DNA from: Asparagopsis taxiformis
Lineage: Eukaryota > Rhodophyta > Florideophyceae > Bonnemaisoniales > Bonnemaisoniaceae
Assembly: GCA_030407315.1 (NCBI GenBank)
Contig: JALQPE010001681.1
Span: 1 to 64,000, forward strand
Length of the DNA stretch: 64,000 nt
Direction of reading: 5' to 3'
In this document: in pieces, positions 33,582 to 44,500 of the stretch
How positions within the stretch are numbered: the first letter of the stretch is position 1
Layout: each line of letters opens with the position of its first letter
Notes under the pieces: model-generated
What the model saw: only the letters and a program-made list of their open reading frames with translations
What the model was told of the DNA's origin: nothing
Database searches by the model: none
Program-made: the position numbers and the translations under genes

Positions 33582-35108
33582 ATGAATCCCGAAACCTCCG
33601 TAAGCATCGCCGCATTTTCCGAAATAACGCGTGAGGGCTTTTCGAACATCACTGCAGAGTTGAAAGCCCTGAGTGATAAAATGGATGCCGTCGAGAAGAG
33701 CACCATTCAATTACGCGAGACTCTCGGAAATGTCGCCAAGACTGTCTCCATGCTAAACACCGATATGCAGGAGGTCAAGAGCATCGTCGATGGGCTTCTG
33801 AGCCAGGGACAAGGACATCCGAAGAAGATCGCCTCCGAGAAGGACAGGGAACGTCTCCGCATTGCGCAGGACGCGGAGAAATCGTTCACGTTCGAAATGG
33901 TGTGTGCTGTGCTGTGTGCTGTTGTTCCAACGTACACGAAGGCAATGGTGGATAAGAGGGATAGGCATTTCAACGGATGCCAGCTAATCAATACGCTGAT
34001 GTTCGCCAGGCAGAGCAATGAGCGAAAGGATGTGTTCAATAGGACGCTTGCCGGCCGGAACCACATTGAATTGCGCTGCCAAGTTGTGACCTCTTTAATC
34101 AAGAATACGTGTCAAAACAATTCTTTCAGACAGGGAGGAGACCGTTCCAGCTCCAATGGAACGTCGGAAGGTATCGAACGGTGGAGGGCGCGGGGGTATG
34201 TGACTACCGGGACCATTGAGGAGACAATTCGCGGAACGGACTCTGCTCGCATGGATGGAATGCATGGGACGTCCGAGGGAAGTGATGGGGCCGCTCGAAA
34301 GCAGAAGCGAAGAAAGGTTGGTGACAATGGGCCGTTGCACAGAAAGGAGGTAGGCATCACTGTGACGAAATCGGCACTGACGGCAGTGACCGGGTTTATG
34401 AACAAGTCCAGAGATCATGTGCGAAACCGGTTCATCCGAGATCTTGGATTCTTTCTATACAGTGGGTTTCAAGGTTCAGTCCGAATGGAGCATCATTTGC
34501 ACGACGGTGGGCTGGACATTGAGTCAGTTCCAAGTCTGTACTCGGCGCAGAGGAAAATGAATGCAGCGGAGCGTGCAGCAATGGATGACAAGAATATGAA
34601 GATTCTTCGCGACTTCATTGCAGTGCGAAAAGAAATGCTATTCAAAGTCGAGTACGAAGTTCAAATAATTGGAGAACCGGACAAGAGGTTTTTGACTAGG
34701 AGGATCAATTTAGTAGAGGTTGCACTGAACTTTGCAGTCGCCTACATGCAATGTTCTGATAAGAACATGTTCCTGCGACGTTCAGAATACTCCTTGCAAT
34801 TCATCTACATACTTGCATACGGGTTCCGAACGATTTTGAAATTTCAAAGTGGAACAGAGGTGGAAGGAGCGCAAATCCGGGAAATCAATGAAGCAGTGAA
34901 ACTGCTTCTTCCCGGGGAGCGGGTGAGTAGTCGGTTCATGAATGAGGAGGTTTTGACTATATCGCGTGATAGATATGAAGAACTGAATGTAGACGATGGG
35001 GGGGAATCAGTGCTGGAGGAGAGCTTCAGGTCTATGGAAGAGGACGGAGGAGATGCAGAATATGTGAAGGTATTCGTCGATGATGAAATCGAGAATGAAG
35101 GGGAGTAG
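33582..35108 (+). CDS. Coiled-coil, nuclear-type protein of unknown function carried by the CACTA-like element
   Basis: ATG at 33582 (AAGATGAAT context), 508 residues. Residues about 5-80 form a heptad-like coiled coil (AELKALSDKMDAVEKS and onwards). About 95-190 is a Cys-containing, mixed helical region. A basic cluster KQKRRKV near 240 could be a nuclear-localisation signal. After it, a region with RDHVRNRFIRDLGFF is followed by a helical middle and a strongly acidic tail. It is the first gene inside the left terminus. By position it could act like the DNA-binding accessory protein (TNPA type) of CACTA elements, but sequence gives no proof. The 761-residue protein in E3 has a similar plan: basic region, coiled coil, and a segment reading RNARDRLFGSLGY. 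Confidence 0.75.
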   Translation: MNPETSVSIAAFSEITREGFSNITAELKALSDKMDAVEKSTIQLRETLGNVAKTVSMLNTDMQEVKSIVDGLLSQGQGHPKKIASEKDRERLRIAQDAEKSFTFEMVCAVLCAVVPTYTKAMVDKRDRHFNGCQLINTLMFARQSNERKDVFNRTLAGRNHIELRCQVVTSLIKNTCQNNSFRQGGDRSSSNGTSEGIERWRARGYVTTGTIEETIRGTDSARMDGMHGTSEGSDGAARKQKRRKVGDNGPLHRKEVGITVTKSALTAVTGFMNKSRDHVRNRFIRDLGFFLYSGFQGSVRMEHHLHDGGLDIESVPSLYSAQRKMNAAERAAMDDKNMKILRDFIAVRKEMLFKVEYEVQIIGEPDKRFLTRRINLVEVALNFAVAYMQCSDKNMFLRRSEYSLQFIYILAYGFRTILKFQSGTEVEGAQIREINEAVKLLLPGERVSSRFMNEEVLTISRDRYEELNVDDGGESVLEESFRSMEEDGGDAEYVKVFVDDEIENEGE

Positions 35109-35383
35109 TATCGGATGAAACCAGTTTCGGTGTAGTAGACGAAGAATGAAGAAATAAAATTTCTGTTGAGTTGAATTTTGTAATAGATGGAAGTAGATAG
35201 ATGCGAGACATCAGGAAACCAGTCAGACGATAGTGTCAAGTCGAAGGAAAAGCGCAGAGACAGGTAGTGGAATAGTCGAAGTAAGAAGGGGCGAGGGTAT
35301 CCGTCTTTACTAGAAATTGATGGCCACAGGAGCTCTAGAATGGAATACCCAGGAACAGGATAACTACGGATAGGTGTGCTTTA

Positions 35384-35736
35384 TCATTTTTGCTCCGGAC
35401 TGCAGGTGGCAGGTGGAGGAGAGGGTGGGTGGGTAGTGTCTGAATCCGCATTGAAGCCAAGACGAGAGATAGCCTCATAGCCAATGTCTTCAAGCTCCTG
35501 GCATATAGTAGTACCACTGAAAATACAGCAAGGTAAGCGTAGATGTAGTGTAGCAAACGTCTCTGCGGTTGATAGAGGCTGGAAAGTGCTGTAACAAGCT
35601 CGGCGCTGAATACGTCTCCACAGTAACGAAAACGTTGCTCCATAAGTAACAGTAGCCTTATCACGTAGGTGGAAAGAGTCCACGATTGGACTACAAAGAT
35701 ACGCTTAGAGATGTTACGGGGCCCAATAAATTGCAT
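35384..35736 (-). pseudogene. Unrecognised frameshifted fragment
   Basis: An ATG at 35736 opens MQFIGPRNISKRIFVVQS. After that the more protein-like continuation lies in another frame (WRRIQRRACYS to ELEDIGYEAISRLGF, ending near 35384). The two halves suggest one short gene broken by an indel, or an exon remnant. It converges on the 33582-35108 gene. I do not recognise it. Confidence 0.25.
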
Positions 35737-35956
35737 GGAAAAATATTTTGAGTATTACTTTAGTATTACATTGATTATTGAGCTAACAGTCGATGTAGTT
35801 ATCTTGTAAAGGTTCGGACAGGGGTGGAAAGGAAACAGCCACCGAAGTGCTACCACTCGCTGACACTTTGTTTTAAACAACCAACTTCTGCTTTGCGCCA
35901 CCCTGGTCAAGCAGCAACCAACTATCCCTTTCTTATAAACTCTACCTTTGTTCGCC

Positions 35957-38900
35957 ATGGAAGGAACGTTCCACAATCACGGTGAAAAGCACGACGGATG
36001 GGTGTTCATCGACCCCAATCAAGTCAGCAAATTCGTATCGATTCGCGATGTTGATGCAAGTCATGTGGAAGCGCTCATGGAGAGCATTCGCAACAGCGGT
36101 TATGACACAGCTCATCCCGTGACTGGCAGGTTTCGAGAAGGCGTTCTGGAGATATTGGATGGAGCGCACCGCTGCATGGCAATTGTACGTGGAATGAAGA
36201 AGGGCGTCTTTCCTCCTGGCGTTACGATTCCTATGCGAGAAGAGTCTATCGTGGCGGACACCAACAGCAGTACTGCTGTTGTGCTGGACCGTGTGAGAGC
36301 GACGACATCCAACGACATTGCAGGCCTGCAAAGGCGCATGATGTTTGTTGAGTATCTGATGATCGCCGTTGATCTCAGAGACGAGTACTGGGTCCAAAAC
36401 GGAAAGGACAAGTACGCTCATATTTCGTCTGTGAGGATGGCCGATGTGTTGGGCTGGATCAAATCCTGCGATACAAGCGGCCAAATTGCTTCAAGCCTGA
36501 GTGGTAAACCGCAGTACAGCTCATGCATGTCTATCCTGGCTGTGCTTCGGCCGTATCACCGAGCAGAAGATTCGAGTTCGATTGATTTGCGTCTGTGGCA
36601 AATGTTTTGTCATGCATGGGGACTCAATGCAGAGATGGGTGATTCTCCGAGGATGGTTGAGTTTCCGAAACAGGTGGGGGTGACTAGTTCTCGTGCCGTC
36701 GAAATGTTTGGCAAGACACCCCGCGGAGAATTGTCCTCTCCACTGAACCGCGAACTGCTTTCGAGCAGGTACTTTCTAGACGGCGCTACATCCGACATGC
36801 AAGATTCTTTGCAGGCTAGCCAGAAGCGGTTCAGGAGGCTGATGGTTATGATGTGCCAGTGTATCTTGGCTATTCGCAGTAAGGAGATGGGCAGTGCGCC
36901 ATCTAGGCGGGCCAGAGCCACATCCGGGGCCATTGGTGGTGGTGGAATGGTTGGAATTGCAACATCCAGTGCGCAAGCCAACGAGCTTGGATTTGTTGTC
37001 GACCGTGTGTTAGCTGCGTGGGATACCGGGGCAAGAGTGTTGGGGTATGAGGATGTTGAATCGATGTGCTGGCCGTTCATGGTATTCGATCCTGCGAGCC
37101 TTTGCTTCAGGTCACTCCCGAATCGGTCTGATGGCTGCGCGGTCGAGGAGCATCGGAAAAACCTGACCATTGTCCCGAAAACTGTAGACAGTGAAAACGG
37201 GTTCTGTGCCGACCTTCCAGTGGCTGTGGATGCAAGGCTGCGATCATTGACAAGCGCCTTCCTGCTGTCGATACGCCAATGTGTCACTGAGGTGAATGTG
37301 TTCGCCGAGCGTGGTCAGCTGATGCAGAGACTTCGAGCCTTGCTTTTCGACACTCCTGACAAGTTCGGATTGAACTCGTTCATGCGAGCCAAGTTGAACA
37401 CGTCTCATGCCCTGGATGGTCAGAGGAGGCTGAAGGCTTGGTTATTGCGAACCCGAGAGCAACGAAAGCTTCCTCTGACCATGGATGAGTTGCACAGTCT
37501 TGAGGATACGCCCGAGCCTGGCATCCTTGAAGGTGTACCTGCGCAGATGGAAATATCCGCAGCAGTGCCAAACAATGGCAGCGAGGATATAGAAGAGGAT
37601 AGTCTGGAGCCACAGAGGAAGAAGGCTAGGCTGGAGCGCGGTGGTGGAGAGGACGATAATGCGGCGGTTGCTAGCGAAACAGCAACAAGAGAAGGTGCGG
37701 CCGAGGATGACGCTATGGAGGTTGACACTGTATCGCCTACAGAAGCACCGCTCGTTGACGTCGGAAAGGAATCCAAGCCGGAATATGTCACCAAGCTGGA
37801 AGCTGTGATGGGGCGTTACATTCACACTGTGAATTGTGACGCTACTGATGTAGCCAAAGAGGTGGAGGACAAAATTAGTTTCCTGGAAGATGGTGTGTTG
37901 GAGGACAGTGTTCAGCTTGTGCTCACTGATCCTCCATTCAACACGAGGCGGGAAGGCGGCAGAGAAAACTCGGAGTACGATATTCTGGAGCCGGAAGAGT
38001 TGGCGAGTGTTGCGTGTGAAATAGTTCGAGTTCTTCGGCCTGGCGGTCATGCTCTAATCTATTCCAGCGTGCGCCAACTCGTGGCATGGATGGATGCAAT
38101 CAGAAATGCCGAGCCTGGCAAGATGATTGTGGACAGTGTTCCAGTCGTGCTATCTCGCCGACCACACAGCTTTACGTCCAATCCATCGACGAAAACGTGC
38201 ACACTTCATAATATGCACGATTTCGTTATCCATGCGTATAAGCGGGGGAAGGGTATGGCTGCATATGATATGGTGGATTACAGGTTGCACAATCCGGACA
38301 TATCGAGGCACCCTGGGTTCACCAACGCGATTGACAACGTTCCGAGGTTGTCGGCTGGTGAAGCTCAATACGATGGGCAGAACAACCGACTGCGCCATGA
38401 GCAGAAGGCGTTGACCACTCTTCGTGAGCTTCTGGAACGATTTTCGAAGCAGAACGATATCGTGATGGATTTCTTCTCGGGAACATACAGCACAGCCATA
38501 GCGTGTATGACGTTGAGGGATGGTACGTATCGTCGGTTCATTGGGTGTGAGAAGGAAAAAAGGTGCCACGATGCATCGCAGGAGTCGATACTGCATGCTT
38601 TCGTCAGTGAGGTGAAAGCCGGGCGATATGGGGGGATCTTGCAGCGTGAGGTGGAGAGTATTCTTGGGGACGAGTCGGTACCGGTCACAGGAAAAGCTCC
38701 AAGGCTTCGTCAGAAGCACATCTCAGATGCACCAGAAGGTTTGCCTGCTGTGACAGCATTGCCGAACCACCTGCTTGTGTTCGTTGCGTCAATGAAGAAG
38801 GACGGGTCGATGCTTCACAGATTGAGCGGGGTGCCTATGGACCAGTGGCCGGCCGAGGACATGCACTCGTTTTGGAGCATAGACCCGGACGCGATTCTGG

Positions 38901-39424
38901 CTGCTGATGCCGCATTCTACGGTGTCTATGTTTCGCAATCGGAGGTAAGAGGTGGTGGGTTTGGCGTATTCGCGGCGAAGAAACTGAAGAAGGGGACGGT
39001 CATTGGCTGGTACAACGGGACGATTTTCTATGCGAAGATTCGAGACTCGGAACCGCAGAGATCAGTGATGTACGGCCCGGAAGGATTTGGGTGCACAGGA
39101 GAGAGGTTCCAGGACTACAACATGGAATTGGAAACCACGTACATAGGGAGGGGTGCACCTGTTCGGAAGGTCTGGCTCGTTCCAGCGGTCTATAATTGTA
39201 CCAGCTACCTCAATGATTGTCGGGTCATTGACGGAACGGAGAAAGCGACCGAGGTGAGTCGAACACAGTCAGCCGAGTTTCGACAAGGCGATGCCATAGA
39301 CAAACCGGACTTTGCTTCGAATATCAAGAATCCCCATGCTGTCAAGGTCGTTCTGACCAGAGACGTTGAAGCTGATGAGGAGATATTTGCTGACTATGGT
39401 AGAAAATATTGGCCAGCTAACTGA
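35957..39424 (+). CDS. Fusion of ParB-like domain, beta-class amino DNA methyltransferase and SET domain
   Basis: I place the start at the ATG at 35957 (CGCCATGG); the frame upstream opens only from a TTG. The product is 1155 residues. Residues about 25-130 match the ParB/Srx-like fold, with EILDGAHRCMAI (Asp68, His71, Arg72) as the signature. About 560-620 is acidic and basic linker. The methyltransferase has TDPPFNTR (Asp658-Phe661), then VLRPGGHALI, and a later FxGxG-like DFFSGTYSTA (Asp838). Motif IV before motif I is the beta-class order of N4-cytosine/N6-adenine enzymes. ParB-methylase fusions are familiar in bacteria and phages. Residues about 985-1152 are a SET domain, with GGGFGVFA, WYNGT, SYLNDCR and the closing ADYG...YW. 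So one protein may methylate both DNA and a protein such as a histone. Activity is inferred. Confidence 0.88.
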   Translation: MEGTFHNHGEKHDGWVFIDPNQVSKFVSIRDVDASHVEALMESIRNSGYDTAHPVTGRFREGVLEILDGAHRCMAIVRGMKKGVFPPGVTIPMREESIVADTNSSTAVVLDRVRATTSNDIAGLQRRMMFVEYLMIAVDLRDEYWVQNGKDKYAHISSVRMADVLGWIKSCDTSGQIASSLSGKPQYSSCMSILAVLRPYHRAEDSSSIDLRLWQMFCHAWGLNAEMGDSPRMVEFPKQVGVTSSRAVEMFGKTPRGELSSPLNRELLSSRYFLDGATSDMQDSLQASQKRFRRLMVMMCQCILAIRSKEMGSAPSRRARATSGAIGGGGMVGIATSSAQANELGFVVDRVLAAWDTGARVLGYEDVESMCWPFMVFDPASLCFRSLPNRSDGCAVEEHRKNLTIVPKTVDSENGFCADLPVAVDARLRSLTSAFLLSIRQCVTEVNVFAERGQLMQRLRALLFDTPDKFGLNSFMRAKLNTSHALDGQRRLKAWLLRTREQRKLPLTMDELHSLEDTPEPGILEGVPAQMEISAAVPNNGSEDIEEDSLEPQRKKARLERGGGEDDNAAVASETATREGAAEDDAMEVDTVSPTEAPLVDVGKESKPEYVTKLEAVMGRYIHTVNCDATDVAKEVEDKISFLEDGVLEDSVQLVLTDPPFNTRREGGRENSEYDILEPEELASVACEIVRVLRPGGHALIYSSVRQLVAWMDAIRNAEPGKMIVDSVPVVLSRRPHSFTSNPSTKTCTLHNMHDFVIHAYKRGKGMAAYDMVDYRLHNPDISRHPGFTNAIDNVPRLSAGEAQYDGQNNRLRHEQKALTTLRELLERFSKQNDIVMDFFSGTYSTAIACMTLRDGTYRRFIGCEKEKRCHDASQESILHAFVSEVKAGRYGGILQREVESILGDESVPVTGKAPRLRQKHISDAPEGLPAVTALPNHLLVFVASMKKDGSMLHRLSGVPMDQWPAEDMHSFWSIDPDAILAADAAFYGVYVSQSEVRGGGFGVFAAKKLKKGTVIGWYNGTIFYAKIRDSEPQRSVMYGPEGFGCTGERFQDYNMELETTYIGRGAPVRKVWLVPAVYNCTSYLNDCRVIDGTEKATEVSRTQSAEFRQGDAIDKPDFASNIKNPHAVKVVLTRDVEADEEIFADYGRKYWPAN

Positions 39425-39699
39425 GCTACTTTGATAGATTTGAGTAAACACGCATTGACAGAGACAATAGACTGTGCATCATCTTCCAAGAGCGCTAGAT
39501 ATTATAGACTACACTACAACAATCGTGACATGACTGCAGGAAGGCATCTGCGGCCTGGAGTGCAAACTATCCACTTTTCCACTGCTATACCTATGGATAC
39601 GAAAGGGAGAGAAACTAGAAAGATGTGAGTGCGAAATTGTGTAGCAACGCAGCATGTAGAACACCAGTAAGAGAGCGATGTAGGAGAAGCAGTCACCCC

Positions 39700-40048
39700 A
39701 TTACAGTGCGGGCCGTTTACCGGGGATGCTGACAGCAAAGTCATCGTTACGATGACTTTGCTGTAAGAAAACAAATCATTACAGCAGCCATGATTTCTTT
39801 ACCGGGTAAAAAAATTGTGGCCGCTGTAATGAAACGTTTTCTTACAGCAAAGTCATCGTAACGATGACTTTGCTGTAAGAAAGCAAATCATTACAGCGGC
39901 CACAATTTTTTACCCGGTAAAATTTCTTGCTGATTTTTTACCCGGTAAAAAATTCTTCGGCCACTGCAAGGAAACGGTTCCTTACAGCAAAGTCATCGTA
40001 ACGATGACTTTGCTGTAAAGAACCCTGGTAAACGGCTTCGGCTGTAAG
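39700..40048. repeat. Palindromic repeat element M1
   Basis: It is bounded by TTACAG...CCGTTTACC on the left and the inverse GGTAAACGG...CTGTAAG on the right. Inside are three copies of a long palindrome centred on GTCATCGTAACGATGAC with TTACAGCAAA arms, and several TTTTACCGGGTAAAA palindromes. It looks like a fold-back or MITE-type element. Confidence 0.75.
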
Positions 40049-40126
40049 CAGCAGGGAGTTTCGTCCTTCTCCCATCTTGGTAAAGGTACCTTTACCAAGA
40101 TCGGAGAAGGAAGAAACTCCCTGCTG
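40049..40126. repeat. 78-bp near-perfect hairpin
   Basis: The centre is the perfect palindrome TGGTAAAGGTACCTTTACCA. The arms extend through CTTCTCC/GGAGAAG to CAGCAGGGAG/CTCCCTGCTG. Confidence 0.85.
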
Positions 40127-40580
40127 TCTCACATGAGAAGCGAAGTGTGAAGTAGGGAACATCACGAGAGGATGGTTTGGACGGCTGTTGGTCGCAAAAT
40201 CTACTCCTTGTGCCGTGAGCCACAGCGACCATATGGTACCTGTGCCTCACGGCATAAAATATATATTTAACCCGCCCGGGCGGGAACCGGCGCCGGTTCC
40301 GGTGCACTATAGTCGTCAATAAGTAGGACTCTAGCTACTCACTATACAACTATAATCGTAAGGTAGGATAGCCTAAGATCGTAGTACGGAAGAGACGGAT
40401 GGGAGGATGTGTGTAGAGGAAAATTAAGGCGGCAGTACGAGTAGCCTATCGTGGTAATAGACGAGTATTTCATTGCGAGAGGGGGCGTGAGGGGGGAAAC
40501 GAAAGGCGTCAGTCGTCACCAGAGAGGCTGGGATGCTGAAGACGGAGTAGAGAAATGGGGGAGAGGGTGCAGCCAGACTG

Positions 40581-41041
40581 CTTACAGCTTTGGCAGTTCC
40601 GGCGGGGTGCTGACAGCAAAGTCATCGTTACGATGACTTTGCTGTAAGAAAACAAATCATTACAGCAGCCATGATTTCTTTACCGGGTAAAAAAATTGTG
40701 GCCGCTGTAATGAAACGTTTTCTTACAGCAAAGTCATCGTAACGATGACTTTGCTGTAAGAAAGCAAATCATTACAGCGGCCACAATTTTTTACCCGGTA
40801 AAATTTCTTGCTGATTTTTTACCCGGTAAAAAATTCTTCGGCCACTGCAAGGAAACGGTTCCTTACAGCAAAGTCATCGTTACGATGACTTTGCTGTAAG
40901 AAAGCAAATCATTACAGCGGCCACAATTTTTTTACCCGGTAAAGAAATCGTGGCTGCTGTAATGATTTGTTTTCTTACAGCAAAGTCATCGTAACGATGA
41001 CTTTGCTGTAAGGAACCCTGGTAAACGGCTTCGGCTGTAAG
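40581..41041. repeat. Palindromic repeat element M2
   Basis: Same family as M1, with four copies of the GTCATCG(T/A)(T/A)ACGATGAC palindrome. The first two-thirds repeat M1 almost exactly and an extra unit is inserted before the right end. Confidence 0.75.
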
Positions 41042-41516
41042 CAGCAGGGAGTTTCGTCCTTCTCTCATCTTTGTAAAGGTAAGAAGCGAAGTTTGAAGTC
41101 GGGTAAATTGCTCAGCAAAGGTCTGTACGGCTGTGAGCAGCTCTCAGGAGTATTTTACCTCACGTGGTCTCTGTTCAGGTTATACCCTGTATATATATAG
41201 GTAGCCTAGTGTAGGTGGGAAGATAGACGAAAATTCTACAAATAATTTATCACAGTGACGGCTCTCGTAGTCGAAATCTGCGCGTTGTCAAGGGTTGAAA
41301 CTAGTCTCCCCCTACGGCCTAGCTAGTAAAATCATATAACGTTGTAGACTAATATTAAAAAGTAGCAAGCAATCTGCTGAGTAGCACTAAACTATGAGAT
41401 GAAGGACAGATGTATAGATGAGAACTGAAAAATGGGCTAAGGTAACAATGTTGAGATGAGAAAGACAGAACTTTATAGCAGGGAACAGTAGTATAGGTTT
41501 TAATACTTCTGATATG

Positions 41517-44500
41517 CTATCTATTGCTCCTATCGTACTTGTAATATTCGACGGTGTGGATGTGGTCCGTGAGGACGTCCTTCTCCGTCTTCAAGTGAAT
41601 GTGGCCGCGCGTGGGCAGGCCATAGACTAGCTTTTCGCCCGCAGGAATATCTCCGCGCTTGAAGCCGACCCCGTAATGGTAAAGGTCACCGCGACCAACC
41701 AATACCGAATAGGGTGGCACATACAGCCTATGAATGGGAACCTTCCACATATCGGCGTCCGGATTGGCCAGGCATACATGACTATAAGGGGCAACTACTA
41801 TAGAGAACCCATCGGCTCCGCTCGACATCATGAAATATGATGGAGACTTGGTAGGACTTCCAACACTATTCGTCGTTACCTTGAAGTCCGTGTGCCCATC
41901 CTGGTCCGCAGCCCCATCTGCTGTAAGAAGCAGCCGCAATCCTGTCTTCGGGAAGAAGACAGGATCCTCACCCTCCATTCCCAGCTTGAGAAACTCCGCA
42001 CAAACACCAAGAGCAAGCTCTGCCACCAACTTGTTCTTATACATATCCAAATTTTCCTCCTCCAACTTGTCGCACAACTCACGCCGCGGCAGAGTGAGGC
42101 GCCCACGACCACCATCTATGCGGTCCTTCGCATCACCCACGTTGTGGATGAACTGCCACGGCGAAGGATCGAAGCTGGGCTTTGCGAAAGCTGGCGGCTC
42201 GTCCTGTGGCTCCCTGTCGTCATCGTTAGAATCAGACTGCTGGGAGGGTTTTTCAACCTCCTCAACCAGCGGGAACTGCCTAGCGAAGTGACCGAACAGC
42301 TCATGCGTCGCACTCCCAGCCGTGGACGATTCCAACAAGCGTTCCAAAACAATAACCCCCAAGTTTTCCAGCAACGCCCGCTTCACCGCAAAGTACTGTT
42401 CCACCACCGTATCCTCAGCACCCGGCGATGCAGCTACCTGGAATGCTGCCGCCCTCATTTCCGCCCGAACCGTCTCCACCGTCGTACTTTCCATATAGTA
42501 CTTCATCCGGCTGCCAGACGCAATTGCGCTGGGGAGAACGGCGGCCACATTCTCATCGACGATACTGTCGGGAATGGGATTCTCCTGGGCGTCGTCGAAC
42601 TGGAGAACCGGCTCCCGAGAGCGACCTCGGGAAGCCGACTTGGATTTCTTTGACGACGACTTTGATGAAGTCTCACCGAGCATTCTCTTTTTGGTAGAAG
42701 GCTCGGGCGTCGCAGAAGGCGCATCCAAGTTACGCTTCCCGAGGATGGAGTTTTCACCCGCATCCTCGGGGGCGCTCTCCAGCTCGACGACCTCCACAGC
42801 ACCACCCGCCGTTCCACCACGACCGGAACGACTCGCTTGCAGGCGGGTACTCCTTCTGGGCATCACTTTCCTCCCAGAAGTTTCCACTCCGGGCGGTGCA
42901 GAATCACTGACTTCAATGACATCCCCGTCAGGATCTGCACCGCCCTTCGCACTGCTGCCCTCGACCACATTCTCGGGAGTAGGGCCCTCCGTCGAAATCC
43001 TCGCAACCGTCTTCTGTCCAACCCCACCGGATGGTGAAGGGACGAAACTGTCATCGCTGGAGCTTCCCGAACTGCTAGCAGATGCAGAACGGGAAGCTTC
43101 GACAGCGGGGGCCGGAGCAGCAGGGTGCTGCTCGGCAGCCGGAGTCGCAGGCTCAGGCTGCGAAGCCGGTGAGACCTGCTCCTGCGCGGCTTGGACAGGA
43201 CGGTTGGGGGTACCAGTCCCGGCGTGGGAAACTGGACCAGACTGTTCACTGCCAGCCTGGGGACCACGCGCAGTCGGCTTGACCGGGGTCACCGCAGGGG
43301 AGGATGCAGACACGGCAGGGGTAGTGAGAGGAACAGGGGCAACCTCGGAATTACTGGAAGATTCCAGTTGAGGTGGTGGGGGCAAAGGGATGGAGGATGA
43401 AGGGATGGGCAAGGAATTGGAAGAGGAAGGGATGGGGGCATCATCACCACATGTGGCTGGGAGCGCAGCATGTGGGATGTCTGGGTACATCGCGTGAAAG
43501 CGTTTCCGCATAATCATGTCGCGGTACCCAGTGACGCACAGGAGCATTTTCCTGGCGTCCTTCCCGAAGACAGACTTCTTACGGGGAAAAATGTTCTCCG
43601 ACTTGTAACCATCGGGGGGGCCTTCCTTGGGACGGAAGTCTGCCCAACACCCCTTCTTGGGGACCATCTGAGCAAGAACTTCGACAACGCGCGAGCGAAT
43701 GTCGAAGCTCTTGCTCGGGTCACCCACGCTGGGAATTGAGCCATCCAGCATCCGCAACACATCCGACACGTTCCAGTACTCGGCCACCTCCTTCACGTAC
43801 CCGAAGATTTCCAACAAACCAGCAATCCATTCCTGCCCAATGGTGCCAACCGAGTACGGTTTCAGCCCGGCCGACCGACGGCTACAAGTGTAGCGCGCCG
43901 TCATCTCCAGGATGAAACACTTCTGCACATCCGGAGCACTCCTGAACGACCCATTGAACAACAAGTTCACCGTACAACCAGCCAGATCCTCGGTCGAAGA
44001 GAACTGCACGAACTCCGGCCTGTTCGGAATACTCGACCAGTACTTGAAAGCAGGGCTTTCAATGGTCTTGAACCCTCGCGCGATCGAGACGTAGCGCATG
44101 AGCTGTCTCGGACGAATCCAGCTCAGCGCTTTCCGTTCTTTGATGTATTGAACGGTCGGCTCGATCTTCTTCTTTCCCAGGCGGTGGATATTGATGAACT
44201 CCATCACAGAGCACACATTGTCAGCAACTGTTACCTCGCTGACATTGTGGGTGTGGAAGTTCATCAGCCGTGAAAGCGGGAGTACTTCTTCGGAGCAGAA
44301 GACATCCCGGCCAAGCCGAGTCGGTGGGAGGAGAAAGTCGACTGGAATAGTTCCAAAGCGACGGTAGATGTCAGACTTGACAAACTCCTCCCACTCTGGA
44401 CTGTCCTTCGCAGGAGCAGGTCCAGCCGACTCGAGAATGGCCTTCAACGCGGTCACTCGGTGAGATCCATCGACGTATTGCAGTCGGACTTTTGCATTGG

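Larger units (their letters stand above)
39425..41516. other. Intergenic region with two palindromic repeat elements
   Basis: No gene. It contains repeat elements M1 and M2, a 78-bp hairpin at 40049-40126, and GC-rich perfect palindromes at 40271-40300. The segments after M1 and after M2 resemble each other (GGGAGTTTCGTCCTTCT and onwards) and the inverted copy next to M4. Confidence 0.6.

Noticed and set aside
35948..35956. TTG start three codons upstream of the ParB-MTase-SET gene
   Set aside because: Non-ATG starts are unlikely in a eukaryote, and a well-placed ATG at 35957 follows immediately. For the same reason I moved the ParB-dioxygenase start from 45233 to 45164.
42574..43371. 265-residue frame opposite the ParB-dioxygenase gene
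   Set aside because: It is the antisense shadow of the low-complexity Pro/Ser/Ala segment of the real gene.
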